From Pigoraptor chileana (Eukaryota > Opisthokonta > Filasterea), in assembly GCA_943704495.1 (NCBI GenBank), contig CALSCR010001990.1, forward strand, positions 1-34,522: DNA of 34,522 bases, in the 5' to 3' direction. Within the stretch, counting starts at the first letter, position 1; each line of letters opens with the position of its first letter. Of the stretch, positions 1-8,878 are shown one piece after another. The position numbers and the translations under genes are program-made. The notes beneath the pieces are model-generated. The model had not been told where the DNA came from. It worked only from the letters and a program-made list of their open reading frames with translations, and ran no database searches.

Positions 1-1193
1 GAGGAGGCATTGAGAGCGCGTCCAGCGGCGGCGCGGAGTGTGGCAATGACGCTGGCGGGCACGCACTCTCGGCGAACAAATTGCGGTCCATGCTCACTTT
101 CTGCGCCCGCCTCAGTCCTCCTATCCGATTCGGGCATACTGTCAACAAACCGACCCCACGCCACGTTGATGTCATCTGCAATGCTGTCAATCTCCGCCCA
201 CCCACTGCTCGGTGTGGCTACTGTCGCGGAAGCCATAACGGTGCGCACAATCGGGATGCCGTCTACGCTGACGGGTCCCGACAGTTCTGTGGCATTGAAA
301 TCGACGGACGGCGCAAACGTGTCTACGAGTGTTGTAGCGACATCATCGGCGTACAAAAGCTGTCGAAAAGCGCCGCCGGTGTGGGTCTTGAAGTCGGATG
401 CGGTCACCCGAAGGTCGCCCCGGATGCACTTGTTGAGAATTTTGCCGACAAAGTGCTGCTTTGACTCCCCCACGTGCCACCGCTCCACGCCAAACACATC
501 CGGGAGGCGGACAATGTTGGCGTATATTCCAGCGTTTGTCTGCACAAGCCGCTCGGCCTCCAATTTGGATACCCCAAACGACGAGTTGGTGTTGGACACC
601 TGCACTGTGCTCGGAAAGACTACAGGAATTTGACGCCCCGCAAAGTACTTGGCCGCCTCCGCCACCATATCCGCCGACGGCTGTCGGGTGTCCCATGCAA
701 ACAGAAACACGACGCGGATTCGCATCCCATCAAACTCTAGGAGCGGTTTGGTAACGGCATTCGGGACAATGCTGTCCTGAAAATCCGTATCATGTTTTGA
801 CATGCGCAGGTGGACGTGGTGGCCACGCAGTCTCAGCTCACGTGCCAACGCCTGCCCCAACGGACCGCCACCTCCGAGTATGACAATAACGCTGTCTTTG
901 GACATCGCCGTTTCCAAATCGGCCCGCCACTCGCGCCCGTTTTGGTCGAATTTGTAGCACTCGCTTTTGCTCGGAACAACAATATTGTCCTCACTTCGAT
1001 CAAAAAAGCTGTGCGACTGCGATGTGTACTGGCCGTCAAAGTCGCCGATTTGGAGTGCTAATATCTCTTCGTCGGTGAACGGAGCGCGATCGCGCATGGT
1101 CACCACTGATGACCTTGTCGTGGTGCAAGAACCGTCGCCACTGCTTGCCGGTGCTGCGGGTATGCTTGCCGTGGACGGAATTGGATTAGCCAT
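1..1193 (-). CDS. Atypical extended SDR, NAD(P)-dependent epimerase/dehydratase-like protein (3' end beyond window)
   Basis: The minus-strand frame is open without a stop from the ATG at 1193 to base 1, giving 397 visible residues and no intron. Residues 1-100 are a Ser/Ala-rich leader plus a short unassigned segment. The Rossmann fold then starts with hydrophobic strand VIVIL followed by the Gly-rich dinucleotide loop GGGGPLG (about residues 107-113), and a basic patch after the second strand (LRLRGHHVHLRMS). Later landmarks typical of extended SDRs are FPSTVQV (about 193-199), the FGVSKLEAERLV helix (206-217), IVRLPDVFG and LLYADDVA. The catalytic YxxxK motif appears here as FxxxK (F206, K210), so the usual catalytic tyrosine is missing, which argues for an atypical SDR, a binding or regulatory role, or an altered reaction. 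Substrate is unknown. Family assignment is good; enzyme identity is not attempted. Confidence 0.75.
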   Translation of the reverse strand, partial: MANPIPSTASIPAAPASSGDGSCTTTRSSVVTMRDRAPFTDEEILALQIGDFDGQYTSQSHSFFDRSEDNIVVPSKSECYKFDQNGREWRADLETAMSKDSVIVILGGGGPLGQALARELRLRGHHVHLRMSKHDTDFQDSIVPNAVTKPLLEFDGMRIRVVFLFAWDTRQPSADMVAEAAKYFAGRQIPVVFPSTVQVSNTNSSFGVSKLEAERLVQTNAGIYANIVRLPDVFGVERWHVGESKQHFVGKILNKCIRGDLRVTASDFKTHTGGAFRQLLYADDVATTLVDTFAPSVDFNATELSGPVSVDGIPIVRTVMASATVATPSSGWAEIDSIADDINVAWGRFVDSMPESDRRTEAGAESEHGPQFVRRECVPASVIATLRAAAGRALNAS

Positions 1194-1553
1194 GAGTATG
1201 CCATGCCCACACATGTCAATCGAAAGTAAAGGTGGTTTCCATCGGCCTATTGGCCGGCTCAAGACGCATAAAACTCGTCCTTCCCTCTGTCAATAAACTC
1301 ATTGACAACAGGTTACGGAACACCTTCGTTGAATTCATGCGCAAATCGTTTAGACTGAGTCCAGACATCAGCGGTCGTACCATATGGCACAAAGACCCCG
1401 GCACACACACTTTAACCTAAATCATTGCCGGTTTGAAAGCAGCTACGTCCCGATCTATTCATATTCAACGCCTCTACCGACAATGACAGCTGAGCATTTA
1501 GTTAAGTTCAGAAGAGGCGTGGTGTGCTTCACCATGAATATGTATATGCCTGA

Positions 1554-2905
1554 TCAAATTGAAACTCTATCAATGATGCATCTCATTATTCTATTCACTG
1601 TCATGAGCGGACTGATTAGAAGCCAAGACAGGTAGGTAGCCTTGCCCTGGCTTATCGCTCTGGCTGCATTGGCGACTAACTGAAATCCAGATATTTCTAA
1701 TCCTTTCAACAAACAGGCGCAGCCGTTGCATTGGTCAGGAAAGTTCGACACTCACCGACTGTAACAGTTCCGTTTGGGCTTGCTGTCGTACTTGCGATTG
1801 GTGCAGTGGGCTTCGAGTTGGTGTAGTTGTAAACGAATTCCCACGTGTGACTTGGCAGACGCGGTTCTGCGTCGCCAGACTCCTCCTCCGAGGGTGGTCC
1901 CCAAGGCCACGCGGGCATCGTTGTCAGTGTCGATTGGGCGATGCCTGGGGCGGGATCTTTAGTCAGTGCGGTCGCCAATGGCACCGCCGCCGCAGGCTGA
2001 ACCACCACCGGCGGCGCGATGGGTACACCAGGCGGCACTTCCTGGACCTGGACCGGTGGGGCCGGCTGAATTGCGGCAACTGGAACTGGTGTTGTGTTGG
2101 CCTGAGGGCCGCCGCGGTGGAGCAAGGCGAGGATGTCACGGAGCTGTGTGGATAGCTGCTGCTGCAGCTTGAGCAGCTGCAGCTGTAACGGCGTTGCATT
2201 TTCGGTTGGAGCCTGAGACGGCTGGACGACCATCGCGGGATCTCCATCGACAGGGCCTGGCTCTCGGTTAGACTGAACGTTACTCAACACTTGCTCTAGG
2301 AGCCGACGAGTGTCGGTTGAAATCCCGCCGCCGGCGGGCGCTTCTCGATCCTGTGGATCTAGCTCCTGGTCGAGCACATCAACCGTAGCCGGCCCGGGCG
2401 TCGCGATCAGGGCGGCGGGGAGTGCTGCAATTAAAACCGCTGCAATTGTCAATGACAGAATGACGGGTGCAATCCGTGAATCACGGACTCGGCTGACTTG
2501 TGACTCACAGGCAGGACTTGACTCCAGTTCCGAAAGGAATTTGTACAGGCCAGCCCTGCGGCATATTTCTAATCAGTAGATTCACAATTGTGTCGGGCAA
2601 GGAAACTTACCGCCCGTGGGTTCCATCGCACTGGCAAGTCCCGTCTCCACCGGCCCCGGCGGTGTCTGAATGGTTTTTAGCGCGTCGATGTTGTCATTGT
2701 CAGGAGTCGTTATCTCCGGCACTACCGACTCGGGCAGAGGCACAATGTTTCGGCCACCAACGGGTCGTGCGGAATCCGACGCGGAGACATGCTCGTCTTT
2801 CAAAGTGGGTACCAACAAAAACTCACTCACTGAGATGAACAAAACAAAAAGTAAGACGAAGAGGCATCGGCGCACGCCTATGGCGCGGCCACATATGTAT
2901 CGCAT
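1554..2905 (-). CDS. Hypothetical membrane-anchored P/Q-rich protein, three exons
   Basis: I propose exons 2905-2611, 2568-1756 and 1696-1554 (416 aa). Both introns have a G|GTRAGT donor and an ATTAG acceptor, and both keep phase 1. An in-frame stop lies just upstream of the ATG at 2905. Residues about 14-33 form a strong hydrophobic segment after a basic N-terminus (CLFVLLFVLFISVSEFLLV), which suggests a type II signal anchor or an uncleaved signal. A second hydrophobic stretch follows the first splice junction (APVILSLTIAAVLIAALPAALIA). The rest has a Gln/Leu-rich helical stretch (about LQLQLLKLQQQL), a Pro/Val/Gln-rich low-complexity segment and NxT/S sequons (NYTNS, NGTV). No family is recognised. 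If the second intron is retained, the protein stops at 1706 instead. The long plus-strand ORF opposite exon 1 looks like a shadow. Confidence 0.45.
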
Positions 2906-3097
2906 CGCAACGTTCAGTTCTACACTAAGGTCTTCGGAGACCGCGCCCGGAGCGCCGACAACTCAGTCTGCGAATCGGGTCAATGGCGAAATGTGTACGG
3001 TGACTCGGTGCACGCCTGCATCGGATCCGCCAATGCCCTGGCGAGACTCACAATCGAGTTCGGTTCGACAGAGACGGTGCCCTCAGCTCAGAGACAT

Positions 3098-3451
3098 TCA
3101 ATCGATACGCACAATTAAGTGCTCCGAAAATCTGACGTTGCCAACTGAGTCGCCAGGGGACAGAATGCGAACTGAGTTCGCACATGGAAGGGGTGCAACT
3201 TCAATCTTCTCTCTCAGCGACACTGAACTGTCGGTTCCGTGTGCCAACTGTGACGGGAGCCTTATTTCCACTCGTTGGGATGCAACGGACCCCGCACAGA
3301 CTGTGAGTTCTGTCTTGGGTTCTGTGCACATTATGCCGGCGGTGGGCGACCGTGGCATGGCAGTGACTGACAGTCGGCCGTTGACAACGGAGGGCACACT
3401 GTCTGCACGAATGCCGAGGGAGCACCCGACGGCTGCCACGAATCTGCCCAT
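3098..3451 (-). CDS. Hypothetical small protein ORF, 117 aa
   Basis: A minus-strand ORF runs from ATG 3451 to a stop at 3098. It starts with a short moderately hydrophobic segment (GRFVAAVGCSLGI), which is weak for a signal peptide, and then contains Val/Ser-rich sequence with four cysteines and no recognisable domain. The main support is a TATATAAG sequence on the same strand at 3583-3590, about 133 bases upstream of the ATG, a spacing similar to that seen before IFT52, ABCG and GH9. I tried to splice it to the next minus-strand gene (2905) and found no phase-compatible junction. It could equally be a random open frame in intergenic DNA. Confidence 0.25.
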   Translation of the reverse strand: MGRFVAAVGCSLGIRADSVPSVVNGRLSVTAMPRSPTAGIMCTEPKTELTVCAGSVASQRVEIRLPSQLAHGTDSSVSLREKIEVAPLPCANSVRILSPGDSVGNVRFSEHLIVRID

Positions 3452-3582
3452 GTGCCTGGTTTGGGGCCGAGTCCAGCCGCAAACATTCTTTTGAGTCTTT
3501 CAAGTCAATTAATTTCCTTTTTGGGGGGCTGTTCCCAATTTAGCCGTAATCCCCAAATTTGGGAGGCAAAGGGCTTCCTTGA

Positions 3583-3590
3583 CTTATATA
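3583..3590 (-). promoter_or_regulatory. Candidate TATA box (TATATAAG)
   Basis: TATATAAG reads on the minus strand 133 bases upstream of the ATG at 3451. The core TTATATAA is palindromic, so direction is not proven. A 12-bp perfect palindrome, CCCAAATTTGGG, lies at 3552-3563, between it and the ATG. Confidence 0.3.
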
Positions 3591-3599
3591 AAGCACCCT

Positions 3600-4550
3600 T
3601 GGACGAGTCTAGCCTAATAAAGGGTCGTCGCGAGCGATTTTGTTGCTTTTTTGGGACAACATAAGTTTGAATTATGGTTGCGCATGTTGCCCCAGAAAAG
3701 CTATTTAGGTGTGCCATGTCGGGACAAGTGGTCATACCTTGATTCACAACCTCAGTCAAATCGGCCCCATAGTCAGCCATACTATCGTACCCATGGGTTG
3801 CTCACGTGGGGCATCTCCGATTCCATCCGGGGACTGGGAAGTGGCAAATCAAACTCCACATTCTCGGCCGTTGTGAACGGCTGAACTTTTGAGCACTGAC
3901 AGGCATTTTGGCGTTTACGCACTAGATCTGCTGCCATCGCCGGACGGGACGAAGATGCGACCCGCGCCCGCCGGCTGGTATGTGTTTGCGAGGGACAACA
4001 GCACCGAAGCTCGGCGGGATACCGCAGGAATGATTGTGTCGCCAAGCGGGCGCTTCTTACTAATGTTTGGTGGAATTGCAACGCGGATGCGTGTTAGGAG
4101 ACCGAGTCTGGTGGGCAGTCCGGAGTAACCCGGACGCCCGAGGTCAGGGGCGAACTGACAACCGCAGTCATGATCAACTGAGGTAGGTTGCATTGGGATG
4201 CCAGTTTCAGTGTAAAGATGGGGCGATCTAAATCCGAGTTCGGCAAGATCTCGGGATTCGCAGCCAAATTACCACGCGCAGTATCTCACACTAAAGTATG
4301 GTGCTGCGCTTCTATATCCTTGGCATCTAATCAGCAATCGAAACAAAACGGCTCCAAAAGCACTCCTTGGTTTCTTGGTCCGTATGGAGCCTGGCGGACT
4401 GAATTGAGAACAAATACTACATGTTGGACTGAATTTGGCGAGCTTTCGCATAATACTTCACATTCGGCCGGCGTCAGTCCGGCCGGGGGCCGCTCTTCAG
4501 AATTTTGATGGTAACAAATTGAGGTTTGTATTCAATTCACAAAGTCTAAG
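3600..4550. other. Intergenic stretch without a supportable gene
   Basis: Only short overlapping frames on both strands are present (for example 3782-4081 and 3915-4193, both minus). None has a recognisable domain, a convincing start context or splice continuity. The stretch lies downstream of the GH9 gene (its 3' flank) and upstream of the weak ORF at 3451. Confidence 0.5.
4465..4485. repeat. GC-only inverted repeat in the GH9 3' flank
   Basis: Arms CGGCCGG (4465-4471) and CCGGCCG (4479-4485) are perfect reverse complements with a 7-nt loop. The hairpin lies about 70 bases past the GH9 stop codon on the transcribed strand, so it would sit in the 3' UTR of that mRNA. It has no U-tract, and the gene is eukaryotic, so it is not called a terminator. 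Confidence 0.5.
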
Positions 4551-4555
4551 CTCAC

Positions 4556-7500
4556 TCACTGTGGTGCAGTTCCACTCACAATCGCGCCTGCAACGACAAC
4601 AAGAATGCGATCGTTGGATCCTGTCGAGCTCTGCGCCGAATAGTCCGACGCTTTGTTGAGCGCAGCCCATGATTTCGCGTGGATGCCGACTTGAACTCTC
4701 ACCGACGCCCCGCTCTCGATGCGCAAATCAGTGGTGGTCGAGGAGAATTCGATGGTCGCCGCCAGCCGCGCCCCGCTCTTCCGCGAGCCTGGTGCCTGTG
4801 TGACAGATGCAGTCGCCGCTGGTGTCACGTCTCGGTGGTATGGAGGCCCTGACGTCACCACCCCTGCACTGTATGCATCAGCCATGTAATCTGTGGGAGT
4901 GGCAGTCGCGTCGGCCGTCCCTTCGAAGTAGTACGTGGCACTGAGCGAACCGAGTGCAAACGAGGCCGTGCCTGTGTTTGTGACTGTGACTCGGTAGGTG
5001 ATCGAGTTGATGCCGGCCGACTGTGGCTCAAACAACAGTGCGATGCTGCTCGGTGCGCTCGCCGGCGTTGTGGAGGTGGCTATCGTAGTCGCCGCGGCCG
5101 ATGATCCTCCGACAACGGAAGCCACGCTCTGTGATGAAATCGTGAATGATTGTGGCGCGTTTCCCCAAACGATTGTGTTGCCGACGGAAACAACAATCGA
5201 AGGGCACGTGACGTAGGCGTCGACTGCGGATGCGATGCGCGAATACTCGGAGGACCGATCCAGTGATGCTCCAGACGACACGGGAGTGATTGCAACCGAA
5301 AGGACGATGCGCGCCCCTGCCGCAAGAAATCCCGACCTGAAGGTTACTGTGGCAACGTACTTTGCGCTTCCACTTGCATACGAGGTGACTGTGGCGATCA
5401 AATCACCCTGTGCAATGTCTGCAGGAACCTGTTGTCCTGCGGCGGGAATGATACGGGCAGATGCGACGGATACCCTGTAGAGTGAAGACGCCGCGGATCC
5501 ACCAAAGAAGTACTGCACCGACGCCGTGTCCAGAGCGATTTGGTTGGAGCCTGTGTTTGTAATGCGCGCGGTAAAACTGATCAGTTGCGTCTGTTGGCGG
5601 TCGTCCCAGATGCACTGGGCGGTGATATGCGTTCCTGTGGGAGCGGGCGACACCGATGCGGACGGCCGCGCCGTGGTTGAAGCGGTTGCCCTTTGGGACG
5701 ATGTGGCAGAGCCCGACTGCCGAACTGATGCCGGCCGGGATGTAACCGTGACTGAAGGACTTGGTGTTACTACCGCTGTCTTGGATGATGAGCCTGGCGG
5801 CGCAGCGGAGGAAGTGGAGGGCTTTGTTGCAGTCGCCATGGATGCGGCGGAGGCGGAAGTGGACGACTCCACTTGAGTGACAATGGATGACACGGGTGAC
5901 GCTGGGGGCTCGCGTCCAAAGACAACAACGCCGCCCGAGTAGAGAGGGAGGAGGTCCGTGTCGGCAGGCGCCGCACCAGTGCCCATGCGCCCATACGAAT
6001 AGTCGCTCTTGCGATTCCACAGTGGAGACCGGCGAGAGTTACGAAGGGAGATTCGAACCTGTGCCTCGTACTCGGAGCCCTGGTTGCCCCGACCACCAGG
6101 CCATGGGGCTGCTTCCGCTGGCCAGCTGACCTCAAAGTAGTAGAGCGTCTTGTCCTGCGATGGGAAACGTCCAGTGGTCAGTGTCGCTTTCCCGTTGCCG
6201 TCGGCATAATTGAGAGTGACTGCGATTGCGTCGAGTGGATTTGGCGCGAATCCCATTGCCTGGACGTCAGAAAGATCCATGTAGTATCGCACTGCAAGCT
6301 GCACCCGGCGTGCAGGCCATGCTGTAGTCTGGCGGACAATCACACGGAATTCGGTGAACTGCGTGGCATCCTCCGTGATGACGCCGATTCGCACTCCGAA
6401 CTCGTCCGACGGAGAGAAAGACTCCGTCTGCGGAAAGTTGCTGAGCGGTGTCCCTCCATACACGTCTGCGAGGGCAGCAAGCGCTCCGGAGATGCCTGCA
6501 TTGTAGTCTGTCGCCACTTCGTTTGCCACATAGTCGCCGCGCACATCATCATAGGCGAAATCGTCGGCTGCCTTTGGTCCCCCAACAAGTGCGCCGACGA
6601 GCACGTGACGATTGCTGCCACTTGGACAGCAGTCAATGCTGTTGCCCCACGCGCCCGTTGCGCCCCTGTGGTGGGGGTTCTGTGGGCTGTTGTTGCCAAA
6701 GCCAACGACATAAGACCTTCCCGCGGGATTCTTACCGAGGGCGTAGTCGACTTGCCCCTTCGCCCAGGACGAGTACTGCGCCGCGAGGGTTGGCTTTGTT
6801 GCCGCAATCAGGCGAGAGTAAGCCAGCGCCGTCATTGCCGTTGTTGTTGCGTATCGCAGCGATCCCCACTGGTTCAGGAACGAGAGGCCGCCGGGCGTCT
6901 TTTGTATCGAATTCATCCAGTAATTGAGGTTCTTTTCAATATTGTTCGAGTAAAGCGAGTCCCCGGTCTGCTCAAACAGGAGAATTGCAGCCCCGTATGA
7001 GACATCGTCCCACGACATTCCCCACGCGCACCCGCACCCGGCGCCGCCTGTCGATTGGATGTATGCCGTGCGTGCCTTGCTCAGGTAATCGCTACTGCCG
7101 GTTGCCTTGTACATCCACGCACCCGCCCACGCAAGCTCATCCTGGTATCCGGAAAACGAGGTGTAGAATCCAGCTGCTCCCGGAATGCACAACGTATATA
7201 CTCCACGGTATGTGTCTGCGAACTCGTGGAGCTCTGCCGCGTGCTGAAGCAGAGTGTCGGCGTACCTGGGATCGTCCTCGCGGAGAAGAAGCGATATGGC
7301 AGCAAGCGCTGCGCTGGTCTCCCCTGCCAATTCAGTTCCGGGGCAGTCCTTTGTTATGTACTCTGTTGGGCGGTTTCCCGCTGCGGAGAAGAAGAGGACC
7401 TCTGGCGACATCCACACCGAGTGGTCTGCGTTGCCGCTGCCAACTTGCCCCACGAGGTAGAACTTGCCCTTGGAATGCGCCTGGAGAAAATAGTCCGCGA

Positions 7501-7882
7501 CAAACCGGAGATTGGCTTTGAGGTACGGCATCTGTCCGGACTTGATGTACCCGTCCCGAAACGAAAGACCGCCCCATGCAAGCATGGTAGCGCTGTATGC
7601 CATTGGCACACCGAATTTGACGTGATCGCCCGCATCGAACCATCCGCCGCTCAGATCAATTCCGACGTCACTCCCATCTGTGAGCACGGAGTCGCCGCGC
7701 CAATGCACGCGGTTTGTCGCATCCTTGTGTCCCGCACGTTGGGCTTCGTAAAATAGCATTGATTTTTGGAGCGCCTCGGCATAATTGGGATCGGATGTGG
7801 GCGCTGCGACCGTTGATGTAGATGCAATCGTTACGGTGGCGGCTATGAGCGCCACCAGCCCGATGCTGATGGGCCTCGTCAT
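4556..7882 (-). CDS. Secreted endoglucanase, GH9-CBM3c-linker-CBM3-CBM3 (intronless)
   Basis: This single-exon gene (1108 aa) encodes a secreted cellulose-degrading enzyme. Residues 1-26 are a classical signal peptide ending at VAA. The GH9 catalytic domain spans about 31-478. It carries WFDAGDH (D83 and D86, catalytic base region), NPHHRGATG (402-410, conserved His) and GDYVANEVATDYNAG with the probable acid E455. About 485-650 is a CBM3c-like module fused to GH9 (TAWPARRV, RYYMDLSD, a later SDYSYG). About 660-755 is a Ser/Thr/Pro linker, probably O-glycosylated. Two further C-terminal modules (about 757-910 and 935-1108) have CBM3 features: VQYFFGG and ATYYFEG strands, SSEYSRI/ASDYSAQ, and terminal VWGNAPQ and VSGTAPQ. 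The processive-type GH9-CBM3c arrangement is well known in bacteria. Ending exactly at a CBM3 terminus supports the stop at 4556, although GTGAGT overlaps it. Absence of introns and the bacterial-style architecture suggest possible horizontal acquisition. Confidence 0.93.
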   Translation of the reverse strand: MTRPISIGLVALIAATVTIASTSTVAAPTSDPNYAEALQKSMLFYEAQRAGHKDATNRVHWRGDSVLTDGSDVGIDLSGGWFDAGDHVKFGVPMAYSATMLAWGGLSFRDGYIKSGQMPYLKANLRFVADYFLQAHSKGKFYLVGQVGSGNADHSVWMSPEVLFFSAAGNRPTEYITKDCPGTELAGETSAALAAISLLLREDDPRYADTLLQHAAELHEFADTYRGVYTLCIPGAAGFYTSFSGYQDELAWAGAWMYKATGSSDYLSKARTAYIQSTGGAGCGCAWGMSWDDVSYGAAILLFEQTGDSLYSNNIEKNLNYWMNSIQKTPGGLSFLNQWGSLRYATTTAMTALAYSRLIAATKPTLAAQYSSWAKGQVDYALGKNPAGRSYVVGFGNNSPQNPHHRGATGAWGNSIDCCPSGSNRHVLVGALVGGPKAADDFAYDDVRGDYVANEVATDYNAGISGALAALADVYGGTPLSNFPQTESFSPSDEFGVRIGVITEDATQFTEFRVIVRQTTAWPARRVQLAVRYYMDLSDVQAMGFAPNPLDAIAVTLNYADGNGKATLTTGRFPSQDKTLYYFEVSWPAEAAPWPGGRGNQGSEYEAQVRISLRNSRRSPLWNRKSDYSYGRMGTGAAPADTDLLPLYSGGVVVFGREPPASPVSSIVTQVESSTSASAASMATATKPSTSSAAPPGSSSKTAVVTPSPSVTVTSRPASVRQSGSATSSQRATASTTARPSASVSPAPTGTHITAQCIWDDRQQTQLISFTARITNTGSNQIALDTASVQYFFGGSAASSLYRVSVASARIIPAAGQQVPADIAQGDLIATVTSYASGSAKYVATVTFRSGFLAAGARIVLSVAITPVSSGASLDRSSEYSRIASAVDAYVTCPSIVVSVGNTIVWGNAPQSFTISSQSVASVVGGSSAAATTIATSTTPASAPSSIALLFEPQSAGINSITYRVTVTNTGTASFALGSLSATYYFEGTADATATPTDYMADAYSAGVVTSGPPYHRDVTPAATASVTQAPGSRKSGARLAATIEFSSTTTDLRIESGASVRVQVGIHAKSWAALNKASDYSAQSSTGSNDRILVVVAGAIVSGTAPQ

Positions 7883-7984
7883 TGCTGAGAATTATATTCG
7901 TGGTCGTCTTCCCGAGTGTTTTTGGTGTTGCTGTTTCGATTCGCATACCGTTGAGTTTGAAGAAAGTCTTGGAAGTCGATCCGG

Positions 7985-7992
7985 TATTTATA
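7985..7992 (-). promoter_or_regulatory. Candidate TATA box of the GH9 gene (TATAAATA)
   Basis: TATAAATA on the minus strand lies about 103 bases upstream of the GH9 ATG at 7882. This is a close match to a TATA consensus in a suitable position, giving a predicted short 5' UTR. Inferred from sequence only. Confidence 0.5.
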
Positions 7993-8878
7993 CGTGCTTG
8001 TAGTTGCTCCGCCGTCACCTGGAGTGGCAGGCATGAGCCTGATGCCAGCACTCCATGGCTTGCGCATCTGTGTAATGTGTGTGCACATGTGCGCATGATC
8101 CGCACGTGTGCTTTGTGTGTTGGGACTCTTGGGCAGTCTAGGCGTCGTATGTGATGTTAAAAATGGAAGGTGTTTGGATTCATCGTAGCAGTGCCGTTCC
8201 ACTTGTGTGTCCGGACACAACAGGCCTGTCTAATTTCTGATTGGTCCGGAAGGGGTCTCCTCCACCCCGGATCTTTGATTTGATTGGCTGATCCCCTCGG
8301 GACTATCCCGAGCACTCGGCACTGCTTGCTTACTAGTTGCCCCACTGGCAATTTTACACGCATCCCTCGCAAAAGCAGAAGCAGCAGAGACACAATTATT
8401 ATTGTTTGTCGTCTTTGTCACATGTGTGCATCACCCTCACTCCAATTGGCGTGAGTCTCGGCCGACCTCTCCTATTCAGTGCCCTGCGCTGCTGAGACCA
8501 GTAAACTGTGTGTTATGTTTGGGTGTGAGATGTCGGTGCCTTTAAAGTAAAATACACGTGGGTGCATCCCCTTTATTATCGTTCTTTTAAAAAAAAGGAT
8601 TGGAATGTACGCGCGCGCAAGAGCATCTGTGAGTAGTAAGGCGAATTTGAAGGGCGAGATGGTGTGGCCATCCATCCACCGTGACAGTTGCACTCTCTCT
8701 CTCTCAATAAGGTGTACTTTGAAGCAGAACCATTCTCATCACAGCGTCAATACTTTTATGCGGCGCACATTTACACAGCCGAAGAAAAATAAAAGCACCT
8801 CCGTCATCTGTGTTGACATCTTCATCACGATCACAAAGTGTATTAGTGCTCTGTAGATACTTCATAACGGCAGGTCCA
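7993..8878. other. Intergenic region: GH9 upstream region and TONSL 3' flank
   Basis: No supportable gene is present. Both flanking genes are on the minus strand, so the stretch should hold the TONSL 3' UTR (8878 downward) and the GH9 promoter. A minus-strand AATAAA occurs near 8572-8577, about 300 bases past the TONSL stop, and could be a distal poly(A) signal. A short CT microsatellite is at about 8693-8705. Confidence 0.4.

Noticed and set aside
10-633. Plus-strand ORF of 207 codons
   Set aside because: It is antisense to the SDR gene, whose minus frame is open over the whole 1193 bases and contains Rossmann and SDR landmarks.
2670-3494. Plus-strand ORF of 274 codons
   Set aside because: It lies opposite the minus-strand exon 2611-2905, whose product has a clear hydrophobic anchor and phase-consistent introns. 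The plus frame gives low-complexity Ser/Thr/Arg sequence with no domain, so it is treated as a shadow.
4480-4561. Possible extra intron after the GH9 CBM3 domain (GTGAGT overlaps the stop codon)
   Set aside because: The protein already ends at the natural CBM3 terminus (SGTAPQ), and no further domain is visible downstream, so the stop at 4556 is kept.
6040-6070. tRNA-like GGTTCGAATC on the minus strand
   Set aside because: No cloverleaf can be drawn, and it codes for the QVRIS segment of the GH9 CBM3c module.
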